A program made the translations under genes and the position numbers. Source: Nocardia asteroides (lineage in GTDB: Bacteria > Actinomycetota > Actinomycetes > Mycobacteriales > Mycobacteriaceae). Taken from it: 64,000 nucleotides of DNA. Where the stretch lies: NCBI RefSeq assembly GCF_021183625.1, contig NZ_CP089214.1, positions 3,224,001-3,288,000 of the forward strand. Reading direction: 5' to 3'. Below are positions 41,268-56,987 of the stretch, in pieces. Below the pieces are notes generated by a model. It ran no database searches. It was not told the origin of the DNA and saw only the letters and a program-made list of their open reading frames with translations. Every line of letters starts with the position of its first letter. The first letter of the stretch is position 1.

Positions 41268-42436
41268 CTGTGCGGCCCTCGACGCAGCGTCGCCACGTCC
41301 AGCAGGCCACCGAGCTCCCCGGCAGGAGCGATCAGGTTGTGCACGATATCCGACGTCGGCAGCTCGGCCTCTACTTCTCCAGCAGCCTCGTCGATGTCGG
41401 ACAGGAGCGTCGCGCGGGTTCCGTCGGTGGTGACCTCGAGGACCAGGACCTCTTCCGGAAGCACGCCCTCGTCGTCGAGCAGCTCCGGCGCGTGCGTCGA
41501 CAGCACCACCTGGAGGGCACGGTCCCGCTGCGTCATCGCCAGCACGGCAGGCAATTTCCGCACGATCGCGGCATTGAGCGAGAGCTCCGGCTCCTCGAGC
41601 AACAGGATGCCGCCATTGGCAGGCGCACTGACCAGGGTCCAGAGGAGACCGATCAACCGGAGCGTTCCATCGGAGAAGTCCGCTTCGGTGTGGCGCGCGG
41701 GGGTGCTTCGCCAATGCCGATAGCCGGCCACCAGATGGGGGCGCCCGGTTGGGTCGACCTCGATCTTCAGCGACTCGAACTCGGGCACCGCATCCTGAAG
41801 GGCCTTCTGCATACGGTTCAACCAGGCGTCGCGAGTCTTCTTCGGGACGCCGTTCATCTGGGCGATGAAATCGCCCCCGAAGGGATCGTCGATTCGCACG
41901 GCTCGCGCCGGATCACGAATGACCTGCGGAACGAGGTGGAAGTATCTGACCTTCGTGAAGTACTCCGCGATCGGCCGAAAGCTCTGATTGGCGGAGATCT
42001 GCTCCAGGTGGGTCTGGGTGAGCCTTTCCGGATCATTGTCGTCTTCGGCGTCCGGCCGGTTCACGAGCACCGTGCCGTTGTGTTCGACCAACTCCTCGTC
42101 GACCACGGGGCGATTCCTGCCCTTCGCCTCACCCTTGACGACCAGCCGGTAGCGCCAGGTCTCGTCGCCGTCCGAGAGCCTGACGTCGATGATCAGCCGG
42201 CCCTTCTGGTTGTTCCGAGCAAATAGGCTGCGTACCTTCCCGAGCCCGGACCTCCGGTCTAGCGCGGACGCCAGCCCGCCACCGGGACCGGCAATGTCGC
42301 CGATGAAGCGGAACAGATCGAGAAGGTTCGACTTTCCGGAAGCGTTCGCGCCCACGATGAACAACCGATTGCGGATCGCGAAGTCGAGATTCTTGAAGTT
42401 GCGCCAATTGCTGGCGTTCACATGGGTGATACGCAT
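41264..42436 (-). CDS. AAA ATPase of the AAA_15/AAA_21 (OLD/RecF-like) class
   Basis: 390 aa. Walker A is GANASGKSNLLDLF near residue 30, with the RNFKNLDF segment typical of RecF/OLD ATPases before it. The signature-like FSDGTLRLIGLLWTL (about 258) and Walker B ILLLEEPELSLN (about 280) follow, then the switch histidine in LSTHAPELLDDE. There is no nuclease domain in this chain; the TOPRIM function is in the overlapping next gene. GGGAGACAGG precedes ATG 42436. The pairing resembles the architecture of PARIS and AbiL-type defence systems, but sequence identity to either is unverified. Confidence 0.88.
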   Translation of the reverse strand: MRITHVNASNWRNFKNLDFAIRNRLFIVGANASGKSNLLDLFRFIGDIAGPGGGLASALDRRSGLGKVRSLFARNNQKGRLIIDVRLSDGDETWRYRLVVKGEAKGRNRPVVDEELVEHNGTVLVNRPDAEDDNDPERLTQTHLEQISANQSFRPIAEYFTKVRYFHLVPQVIRDPARAVRIDDPFGGDFIAQMNGVPKKTRDAWLNRMQKALQDAVPEFESLKIEVDPTGRPHLVAGYRHWRSTPARHTEADFSDGTLRLIGLLWTLVSAPANGGILLLEEPELSLNAAIVRKLPAVLAMTQRDRALQVVLSTHAPELLDDEGVLPEEVLVLEVTTDGTRATLLSDIDEAAGEVEAELPTSDIVHNLIAPAGELGGLLDVATLRRGPHS

Positions 42437-42485
42437 CCTGTCTCCCGCGTCCGAGTCCAGCCGGCGTGCATGCATCGTAAAGCAG

Positions 42486-42519
42486 TTCGGCCCCCGATCC
42501 TGACGGAACGGGGGCCGAA
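42486..42519 (-). terminator. Hairpin terminator downstream of rpoC
   Basis: Perfect 11-bp arms TTCGGCCCCCG and CGGGGGCCGAA flank a 12-base loop, 20 bp after the rpoC stop. A short CTTTA follows on the minus strand. It separates rpoC from the ATPase gene. Confidence 0.75.
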
Positions 42520-42539
42520 TGCCTTGCTACAGAACAGGA

Positions 42540-46493
<3,954 letters not shown>

Positions 46494-46556
46494 GTAACTT
46501 CCTTTCCCCTGTTCGGGTCGAAATGGAGCAAAGAGTTCACTAGTGATGGAACGCGG

Positions 46557-46588
46557 GGCCGGGTGCCGACGGCGGTCGACACCCGGCC
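46557..46588 (-). other. rpoB-rpoC intercistronic hairpin
   Basis: 14-bp arms with one mismatch (GGCCGGGTGxCGAC) flank GGCG. It begins just after the rpoB stop. No T-run follows, so it more likely shapes mRNA stability or subunit ratio than terminates transcription. Confidence 0.5.
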
Positions 46589-46595
46589 GGACCGC

Positions 46596-50105
<3,510 letters not shown>

Positions 50106-50524
50106 CTAACGCGGGCCGCGTGGTGGTCCGCGACCGTCGCTATTGTCTGCTACGAATTCCGCTGGTAGCGCCCCGAACGCGACTCGAACAGGCACCAACG
50201 GGAGCAACACCGGAAAGGTGGAACCCACGTGTGCGAATCGAGGTATGGACAGGAGGCAGCCAGCGCAACCTCCAAAGTTACACCCATGAATACGGGGAAG
50301 TCAAAGTACCACCCCTGTGATCGTCATCCCACCCGGCGCGCCGATGGCGCCGGGGTTCGACCGCATACCTTCCGGGCCGGCCGCGCTGGCTGCGCGTATG
50401 CCGTGACACCCGGTGGGGGGTGGTCAGCTGCCGCTGCTCAATCACTAGGGTGACGGCTGTTTCCGGCCTCGTCAAGTGGGTCCGGATGCCGAGATCGGCT
50501 GTCTTCCCCTGGTTCCGGTGCCGG
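50106..50524 (-). promoter_or_regulatory. rpoB upstream region and leader
   Basis: 419 bp without a gene. It holds the promoter TTGACT (50304-50299), an 18-bp spacer and TAACTT (50280-50275) on the minus strand. This gives an untranslated leader of roughly 160 nt. The left edge abuts rpoB; the right edge abuts the end of the mce operon, so rpoBC has its own promoter. Confidence 0.65.
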
Positions 50525-51541
50525 TTACCGGTCCACGATCTCGGCGGCGAGCCAGCGGCCGTCCACCTTGGTCATGCGCAGCACGACCGGGCCCGCGACG
50601 CTCTGTTGCGCCGCGCCGTCCTTGGTCGCGCTCACCACGAGGTTCACCAGCAACTCGGCGCGGTCGTCGGTGAGCAGGGTCACGCCGATCGGGTCGGCGG
50701 CGGCGGTGGCGCTGGTCTGCGACTGTTTGATCGCCTCGATGGTGGTGGGGGCGAACTGGTCGAGGTCCTTCAGCATGTCGCCGGTCACCACCTGGCGAAC
50801 GGCGTCCGGGTAGCCGTCGATGGCGGTCACGTCGTAGCCGTAGATGGTCTTCAGCGCGTTGTCGGCGGCGGCGCGGACCTCCTCGGTGGCGCCGGAGTCG
50901 ACGAAGGCTTTGTCGTTGTCCGGGACGCCCGGACGCAGTGCCGCGACGACGGCGAAACCGGCCAGGACGGCAGCGGCGAGTAGGCATGCGATGGGTACGC
51001 CCCAGCCGCGCAGCGCTGTGGTTGGCTTCCGCTCGCCCGCGGGCGCCGCGCTAGCGGGTTCGCCGCCTGCGGCGTCCGCACCCGCCGACGCGGCTCTATT
51101 TGTCGCCTCGGCCTTGTCCAGACCGACCTTGCTCGCCGCAGCGGCCTTGCCCGCCGCCGAAGCCTTGCCCGTCGCACCTGCCTTGCCCGTCGCAGCGAAC
51201 GTGCTCGTCGCAGCGGCCTTGCTCACCGCCGCACTCTTGCTTGTCGCAGCGGCTTCGCTCGCAGTGGCCGGCTCACTCGCCGCAGCCTCGCCCGCAGCGG
51301 GCTCGGTGCCAGCGACCTCACTCGCCGCAGCTCCGCCCGCGGCGGGCTTGGTGCTCGCGACCTCGCTCGCGGCGGACTCGCTCACAGCAGCTTCGCTCGG
51401 AGCGGGCGTAAGCGCGTCCTCGCTCGCGGCAGATGGGGTCTCGTCGGCGGCGGAGGTGTCCGCGGCGGGTTTGGCGGGCGAATCGGGGGTCGGGCGGCGC
51501 TTGGAGGTGACCCGGTTGACCGGGCGCTTCGGGGTGCTCAT
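50525..51541 (-). CDS. Mce-associated membrane protein with long Ala/Ser/Lys repeat region
   Basis: 338 aa. The first 165 residues are low-complexity, with repeated SKAAAT/ATGKA-type units and acidic ASE runs. One membrane helix follows (GVPIACLLAAAVLAGFAVVAAL, described by its ends GVPIA...VVAAL). The C-terminal domain (about 210-338) has the Mce-associated pattern ALKTIYGYDVTAIDGYPDAV and VLRMTKVDGRWLAAEIVD. Such Mas proteins stabilise Mce complexes. It is the last gene of the mce operon, 10 bp after its paralogue. Confidence 0.82.
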   Translation of the reverse strand: MSTPKRPVNRVTSKRRPTPDSPAKPAADTSAADETPSAASEDALTPAPSEAAVSESAASEVASTKPAAGGAAASEVAGTEPAAGEAAASEPATASEAAATSKSAAVSKAAATSTFAATGKAGATGKASAAGKAAAASKVGLDKAEATNRAASAGADAAGGEPASAAPAGERKPTTALRGWGVPIACLLAAAVLAGFAVVAALRPGVPDNDKAFVDSGATEEVRAAADNALKTIYGYDVTAIDGYPDAVRQVVTGDMLKDLDQFAPTTIEAIKQSQTSATAAADPIGVTLLTDDRAELLVNLVVSATKDGAAQQSVAGPVVLRMTKVDGRWLAAEIVDR

Positions 51542-51551
51542 GCGCGTTCTC

Positions 51552-52232
51552 CTACGAACCCGGCTGCGGGGCGGGGGCGGGGGCGGGCGTCTCGGCGGGG
51601 GCGCCGGGCGCGGCGGGTACACCGCCGCCGTCGAGCAGGACGGGCTGGCCGAGCGCGGCCACCTGCTCCACCTTCCACACGCCGTCCACCTGCGTCATGT
51701 CCAGGGTCCAGGTGTAGCGGAACTGCGCCGCGGTGCTGTCCTTGCGCTGCTCGCCGACCTGCAGCACGACCAGCGCCGTCGCCTTGTCCTCCTCGCTGTT
51801 CAGCGCGGTGAGCGAGGCCCCGAGCACCTTGGCCTCCATCCGGACCCCGGCCTGGCTCGCCAGCTGCTCGGCCTGCTGCTGGTTCTTGGTGGCCGAATCG
51901 AGAATCGCGCCGGTCATCGAGGAGCGCGCGGTGGCCAGCGAGCCGGGCACGTCGTCGATGTTCATGGTCGTCATGTTGAGCGCGGCCTGCCGCGCGCCAT
52001 CCAGCGCGGAGTCCCGCGCCTCGGCGCGCGGGCCGTCGGTGAAGAACGCGGCCCGCGCCCAGCCGACCCCGAACCACAGCGCCGCGCCGAGCGACACCAC
52101 CAGCAGCACGGCCGCGACCGTGCCGACGACGGTGCGCAGCCGGGAACCGGTGCCTGCGGACTCGGCCTGCGGCGGATCGGCGACGACCTTCTCGGTCGAG
52201 ACCTTCGGCTGCTCGGCTGGGTCGGGACTCAC
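51552..52232 (-). CDS. Mce-associated membrane protein
   Basis: 226 aa. One N-terminal membrane helix (about residues 33-57, VVGTVAAVLLVVSLGAALWF) precedes an extracytoplasmic domain with TMNIDDVPGSLATARSSMTGA and WTLDMTQVDGVWKVEQV. The tail is Pro/Ala-rich. It belongs to the Mas family and shares its domain with the next gene. It starts with GTG, 31 bp after mceF. Confidence 0.82.
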   Translation of the reverse strand: MSPDPAEQPKVSTEKVVADPPQAESAGTGSRLRTVVGTVAAVLLVVSLGAALWFGVGWARAAFFTDGPRAEARDSALDGARQAALNMTTMNIDDVPGSLATARSSMTGAILDSATKNQQQAEQLASQAGVRMEAKVLGASLTALNSEEDKATALVVLQVGEQRKDSTAAQFRYTWTLDMTQVDGVWKVEQVAALGQPVLLDGGGVPAAPGAPAETPAPAPAPQPGS

Positions 52233-52263
52233 AGCGACAACACCTCTACCTCGTCGGATGTGG

Positions 52264-53505
52264 TCACCGCTTCGGGGTGACCCCCAGAAGGGTGGCCATC
52301 TGAATGGCGACCGGGCTCAGATCCAGCCGGGCCGGGTCGACCTTCGGATTGGCGTCCCACGGCTGCGGGACGTTCGGGTCGGCATACGCGGAGCGCGCGC
52401 CGCCGCGCACGTTGGTCGGATTGCCGAACGGCACGGTGCACTTGGCGTCGGTGTTGAACGGGAAATCGTCGCGGGTGTCGTCGAAGTCCGGGTTCTGCGC
52501 CTTCATCTGCTCGAGGATGCGCTGCGTGCCCTCGTACCCGACGGTACAGGCAGGCGGGTTGTTGGTCTCCAGCACCAGCCCGAAGTGCGTGGTCCCGTCG
52601 CCGGGCGCGGTGGCCGAGCCGCCGATCGAGAGCCCGGGCAGCATCGCCAGGATCGGCTGCAGCACGTAGTTCTTCGGCGAGAGCGTCCGCAGCAGCAGCC
52701 GCAGGTTGGTCAGGTCGGTGGTCAGGTCCGGCCCGCTCTCCTGGATCAGCGCGCCGAGCTGCTCGCCCGCGTCGGTGCCGGTGCCGATCAGCCTGCGCAC
52801 GTCCGGGTCGCTGGAGCGCAGCTGCGCGGTGAGCTGCTCCAGGCCGTCGCTGAAGGCGAGGATGCTGTCCGACTGCTCGGCCTGGGTGCCGAGCACGGTC
52901 TTGCCGTCCTCGATCAGCTGCAGCGTCTGCGGCATGGTCTCGTGGAAGGTGGTGGTGAACTTGTTCAGCGAGTCGACGAGGATCTTGAGGTCGTCGCCCT
53001 TGCCGTCGAATGCCTTGCCGAGCTCGCTGACGGTGGTGTTCAGCGCCTGCAGGTCGACCGTGCGGGTGAACTCGTCCACGCTGCTCACCAGCTGCTCGAC
53101 CGAGACCGGGGTGGTCGCCCCCGCGATCACCGAGCCCTCCTTCAGGAAGGGCCCGCCCGCGCTCTCCGGCTGCAGGTCGACGTACTGCTCGCCGATCGCC
53201 GAGCGGTTCGAGACGACGGCCTTGGCCGAGGCCGGGATGTCCGGCGCGGAGCTGTCGATGTCGAGCCGCATGGTGACGCCGGAGTCGGCGAGATCGATCG
53301 CGCCGACCCGGCCGACCGGGACGCCGCGGTAGGTCACCTCGGAGCCGGGGTAGGCCCCGCCGGTCTGCTCGGAGGTGACCTTCACCTCGTACTTGCCGAA
53401 GCCGAACATCTGGTCGAGCCGGATGTAGGTGGCGCCGACGTAGACGACGCCGACCACCGCGATCACCACGAAGGCGATCAGCTGGTAGCGAACCAGACGG
53501 GTCAT
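52264..53505 (-). CDS. mceF: Mce family protein, MceF position
   Basis: 413 aa. An N-terminal membrane helix (RYQLIAFVVIAVVGVVYVG) is followed by the MCE/MlaD domain (GAYPGSEVTYRGVPVGRVGAIDL) and a long helical region with coiled-coil character. The C-terminus has paired cysteines (PPACTVGYE, DAKCTVPFG) common in MceF proteins. It forms part of the periplasmic lipid-transfer tube. It overlaps mceE by four bases (ATGA). Confidence 0.93.
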   Translation of the reverse strand: MTRLVRYQLIAFVVIAVVGVVYVGATYIRLDQMFGFGKYEVKVTSEQTGGAYPGSEVTYRGVPVGRVGAIDLADSGVTMRLDIDSSAPDIPASAKAVVSNRSAIGEQYVDLQPESAGGPFLKEGSVIAGATTPVSVEQLVSSVDEFTRTVDLQALNTTVSELGKAFDGKGDDLKILVDSLNKFTTTFHETMPQTLQLIEDGKTVLGTQAEQSDSILAFSDGLEQLTAQLRSSDPDVRRLIGTGTDAGEQLGALIQESGPDLTTDLTNLRLLLRTLSPKNYVLQPILAMLPGLSIGGSATAPGDGTTHFGLVLETNNPPACTVGYEGTQRILEQMKAQNPDFDDTRDDFPFNTDAKCTVPFGNPTNVRGGARSAYADPNVPQPWDANPKVDPARLDLSPVAIQMATLLGVTPKR

Positions 53506-54746
53506 CGCGGAACCCCCACTCCGAATTGTTCGAGGAACGAGCCGAGCGGGGTCGGGGCGCCCGGCGCGGCGGCCGCGCCGGGCAGCGGCACCGCGGCGAG
53601 GGTGGGCGGCAGCGGGATCAGCGAGACCGTCGGCCAGCCGGGGCGCGGCCCGTTGCCGTTGTAGTACGGGTTGCTCGGGTCGACGGTGATCGCGGGGCCG
53701 CGCGGCGGGATGTAGGTGGGCGCGGGTTTGCCGACGCCGAGGTTGCTCAGCGTGGTGCCGATCTGCAGGTCGACCGAGAGCCAGGTGTTCGCCGAGCCGC
53801 CGAAGGTGCTCTTCATGGCCTCGTCCGGGAACGGGTAGGTCGGGATCAGCGGCAGCGCGGTGATCAGGTCCGGCGCCGCCTTGGCCAGCTCCTGCAGCGT
53901 CGGCCGCAGCGAGTTCAGGTCGCGGATCAGGTCGTCCTTCGAGGTGTCGACCACGTCGAAGCCCGCCTGGCCGAGCCGGTCCAGCTGCTGTAGCAGCCCG
54001 ATCAGCTGCGGCCGCTGCTCCTCCAGGATCCGGACGCCCTCCGGCAGCTCGTCCAGGATGCCGGCGAGCTGGTCGTTCTGCGCGGCCACCCGGGAGCTGA
54101 GGGTGTCCAGCCCGTCCAGTGCCCGCGTGATGTCGTCGACCTGCTGGTCCAACCCGGCGATCAGGGTGTTCGCCTGCTCCAGCAGCGAGCGAACGGTGTC
54201 CTCGCGGCCGTCCAGGGTCTTGTTCAGCTCGGTGATCACCGGCTGCAGCTGGGCCACGCCGCCGCCGTTGAGCAGCAGCGACATCGCGCCGAGCACCTGC
54301 TCGACCTCGGTGGCGTGCCTGGTGTTGGTGACCGGGATGACCGAGTTGTCCACCAGCTTGGCCGGGTCGGGCTCCGGCGGCTTGCTCAGCTCGATGAACT
54401 TCTCGCCGAGCAGGCTGGACTGCCTGACCTCGGCGCGCGCGTTGGCGGGCAGGTCGACGCCCGCGTTCACCAGGGCCCGGACATTGGCCGTCCAGCCGTC
54501 CTCGGCCAGGCTGATCTCCTCGACCCGGCCGACCGGGACGCCGTCCACCTTGACCGCGGACTGCGGCACCAGGTCGAGCACGTCGTCGAAGCGGATGTCG
54601 AGGTGGTACGGGCTGTCGCCCACGTCGGCGCCGCCGGGCAGCGGGACGCTGTAGATGCCGTCCGCGGCGCACGAGCTCACCAGCAGGGCGGTCAGTCCGG
54701 CGGCCGCGGCGGCGGCCACTCCGCGAAGGCGGGTACGCGGGCTCAT
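53502..54746 (-). CDS. mceE: Mce family lipoprotein, MceE position
   Basis: 414 aa. The signal peptide ends in LLVSSC, with the lipidated cysteine at about residue 26. The MCE domain follows (DIRFDDVLDLVPQSAVKVDGVPVGRVEEISL), then a helical needle-forming stretch and a Pro-rich tail. Being the only lipidated member identifies it as the MceE/LprK position. It overlaps mceD and mceF by four bases each. Confidence 0.94.
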   Translation of the reverse strand: MSPRTRLRGVAAAAAAGLTALLVSSCAADGIYSVPLPGGADVGDSPYHLDIRFDDVLDLVPQSAVKVDGVPVGRVEEISLAEDGWTANVRALVNAGVDLPANARAEVRQSSLLGEKFIELSKPPEPDPAKLVDNSVIPVTNTRHATEVEQVLGAMSLLLNGGGVAQLQPVITELNKTLDGREDTVRSLLEQANTLIAGLDQQVDDITRALDGLDTLSSRVAAQNDQLAGILDELPEGVRILEEQRPQLIGLLQQLDRLGQAGFDVVDTSKDDLIRDLNSLRPTLQELAKAAPDLITALPLIPTYPFPDEAMKSTFGGSANTWLSVDLQIGTTLSNLGVGKPAPTYIPPRGPAITVDPSNPYYNGNGPRPGWPTVSLIPLPPTLAAVPLPGAAAAPGAPTPLGSFLEQFGVGVPR

Positions 54747-55975
54747 CGCTCGCCCTCCTGCTCGGTGGGCGGCACGGTGCCGGGAACGGGGGCCTGCTGC
54801 TGGTTCTCGTTGCTGAGGATGCCGAACGGCAGGATCAGCGTCGGGGTCTGCACGCCCGCGGTGATCTGGCCGGTGATGGCGGCACAGTTGTCGAGCACCG
54901 GCCGCAGCTGCCTGCCGAGCGCCTCGAACTTCGGGTCGCCGGGCATCAGCTTGGAGAGGTCGAGCAGGTTGCAGACGGCGCCGAAGGGGTCCTGCAGCTC
55001 GGGGATGTTGGCCCGCATGTCCAGGGTCCCGGACTCGCCGTTGTGGATGTTGATCAGGTTGCTCAGCGCCACCGGCAGCACCTCGACCGCGGCGGCCAGC
55101 TGGTCGCGCTGGTCGGCGAGGGTCTGGGTGAGCGTGGTGAGCTCGGCCGCGTTGTCCTGGATCAGGCCGCGGTTGGCGTCGACGAACCTGGCCACGTCGC
55201 CGAGCGCGACGGAGAGCAGCCGCAGCGCCGCGCCGAGGTTCTGCTTCTCGCCGGCCAGGAAGGTGGTGAGGTCGGCCAGCTGGCCGTTGAACTCGCGCAC
55301 CTGCTGGTCGTTGCGGTTCAGCATGGCGACGAACTGCTGCAGGTTCTTCACGGTGTCGAAGATGTCGCCGCGGGAGTCGGAGAGGTAGCGCGCGGCGTGC
55401 GAGAGCTGGGTCAGGCTGTTCGCCAGCGCCTCGCCGTTGCCCGCCAGGTTGGCGGCGCCGGTGCGCACCAGGTCGTTCACCGCGCCGTCGGCGTTCGCGC
55501 CGTCCGGCCCGAGCGCCTGGGAGAGGTCGGTGATGCTGGAGTACAGCTCGTCGACCTCGACCGGGGTGACCGTGCGCTCGCGCGGGATGGTGCCGTCGCC
55601 GTCCATCTTCGGCCCGCCGCGGTAGACCGGGGTGAGCTGGATGTAGCGGTCGGCCACCACCGACGGGGTGATCTGCGCGGCCTTGGCGTCGGCGGGCACG
55701 TCGTACCCGCTGTCCACGTGCATGACGACCTTGACCTGGTCGCCCTGCGGCTCGACCGAGTCGACCTCGCCCACCGCGACACCGAGGATGCGCACCTCGG
55801 AGCCCTCGTAGATGCCGACCGAGCGATCGAAGTACGCCGTGATCTCGGTCCGGCCGACGCGGTCGAGGACCCACCAGAGCACGCCGGCCGCGATCAGCGC
55901 GGCGACCACGACCAGTGCGATGACCGACTTCGATGCCTTCCGCGCCGACCCGCGCCGGCCAGGGGATTCGGACAC
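54743..55975 (-). CDS. mceD: Mce family protein, MceD position
   Basis: 410 aa. An N-terminal membrane helix (SVIALVVVAALIAAGVLWWV) is followed by the MCE domain with YEGSEVRILGVAVGEVDSV and VVADRYIQLTP. The helical region is long and the C-terminus is Pro/Gln-rich. It starts with GTG one base after the mceC stop, so the genes are tightly coupled. Confidence 0.93.
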   Translation of the reverse strand: MSESPGRRGSARKASKSVIALVVVAALIAAGVLWWVLDRVGRTEITAYFDRSVGIYEGSEVRILGVAVGEVDSVEPQGDQVKVVMHVDSGYDVPADAKAAQITPSVVADRYIQLTPVYRGGPKMDGDGTIPRERTVTPVEVDELYSSITDLSQALGPDGANADGAVNDLVRTGAANLAGNGEALANSLTQLSHAARYLSDSRGDIFDTVKNLQQFVAMLNRNDQQVREFNGQLADLTTFLAGEKQNLGAALRLLSVALGDVARFVDANRGLIQDNAAELTTLTQTLADQRDQLAAAVEVLPVALSNLINIHNGESGTLDMRANIPELQDPFGAVCNLLDLSKLMPGDPKFEALGRQLRPVLDNCAAITGQITAGVQTPTLILPFGILSNENQQQAPVPGTVPPTEQEGER

Positions 55976-55976
55976 G

Positions 55977-56987
55977 TCAGTTCCCTCCCAGTGTGCGCAC
56001 CGGCGGCCGGTCGCCCGGGATCTCCGGCAGTGCGGGCGGCAGCAGGTTGACGATGACCGCGTCGAACCAGCGACCGGTGCCGAGCACGTTCGCGTAGATG
56101 TTGTAGAAGGGCGCGGCCAGCTCCAGCGTCTTGGAGATGTTCTGCTGGTTGTCGTTCAGCAGCCCGATCGCGTCCCGCAGGTTGCTGAGCGCGGGGCCGA
56201 TCTGCTGCTCGTTCTCCGCGACCAGGGCGCTCAGCTCGGTGGAGAGCCGCTGCGCGCTGGTGAGCAGCTGCGAGATCGCCTGCTGGCGCAGGTTCAGCTC
56301 GGCCAGCAGCTGGCCGCCGTTGCTCAGCAGCCGCTCGAACTCGGCGTTCCGGTCGGCGAGCACCTGCGTGGTCTGCTTGGTCGCGGCGAAGAGCTTCTTC
56401 AGCTCCTCATCCCGCTTGGCCAGCGTCTCGGAGAGCCGCGCGACGCCGTCGATCGAGCCGCGGATCTCCGGCGGCGTCGTCTCGAAGGCGTCCGAGAGCA
56501 CCCGGAAGCTGGTGGCGAGCTGCGCGGTGTCGATCTGGTCGATGGTGCTCGCCGCGTCCGAGAAGGCGTCGATCACGTCGTACGGCGCCACCGTGCGGGA
56601 CAGCGGGATGCGCTCGCCCGGGTCGGCGGGCTCGGCACCCTTGGGGTCGAGCGCCAGGTACTTCTGGCCGAGCACCGTCTTGATCTGGATGGAGGCGGTG
56701 GTCTCGTCGCCGATCCAGGCGTCCTGGGTGCGGAACTCGACCAGCACCCGGTCCTCGTCCAGCGAGACACCGGTGACCGCGCCGACCTTGACGCCCGCGA
56801 TGCGCACCTCGTTGCCCGGCTTGAGCCCGGCCGCCTCGGTGAACTCCGCGGTGTAGCGGCTGGCCGCGCCGACGATCGGCAGCCGGTCGATGAAGAACAC
56901 CGAGACCGTCACCAGCAGGACCAGGAGCAGGCCGAGCATGCCCATGAATGCCGGGCTGCGCTTGCCGAGCAGAATCCGGTCGTCCAT
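55977..56987 (-). CDS. mceC: Mce family protein, MceC position
   Basis: 336 aa. MDDRILLGKRSPAFMG leads into a membrane helix (GLLLVLLVTVSVFFIDRL). The MCE domain has LKPGNEVRIAGVKVGAVTGV and LGQKYLALDP. The helical region continues to the C-terminus without a long tail. ATG 56987 shares its A with the mceB stop (TGATG), which argues for it over an upstream ATG at 57008. Confidence 0.93.
   Translation of the reverse strand: MDDRILLGKRSPAFMGMLGLLLVLLVTVSVFFIDRLPIVGAASRYTAEFTEAAGLKPGNEVRIAGVKVGAVTGVSLDEDRVLVEFRTQDAWIGDETTASIQIKTVLGQKYLALDPKGAEPADPGERIPLSRTVAPYDVIDAFSDAASTIDQIDTAQLATSFRVLSDAFETTPPEIRGSIDGVARLSETLAKRDEELKKLFAATKQTTQVLADRNAEFERLLSNGGQLLAELNLRQQAISQLLTSAQRLSTELSALVAENEQQIGPALSNLRDAIGLLNDNQQNISKTLELAAPFYNIYANVLGTGRWFDAVIVNLLPPALPEIPGDRPPVRTLGGN

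Noticed and set aside
50488..50560. CCGAGATCG...CGATCTCGG inverted repeat at the end of the mce operon
   Set aside because: The right arm is inside coding sequence and the loop is long; it is not convincing as a terminator.
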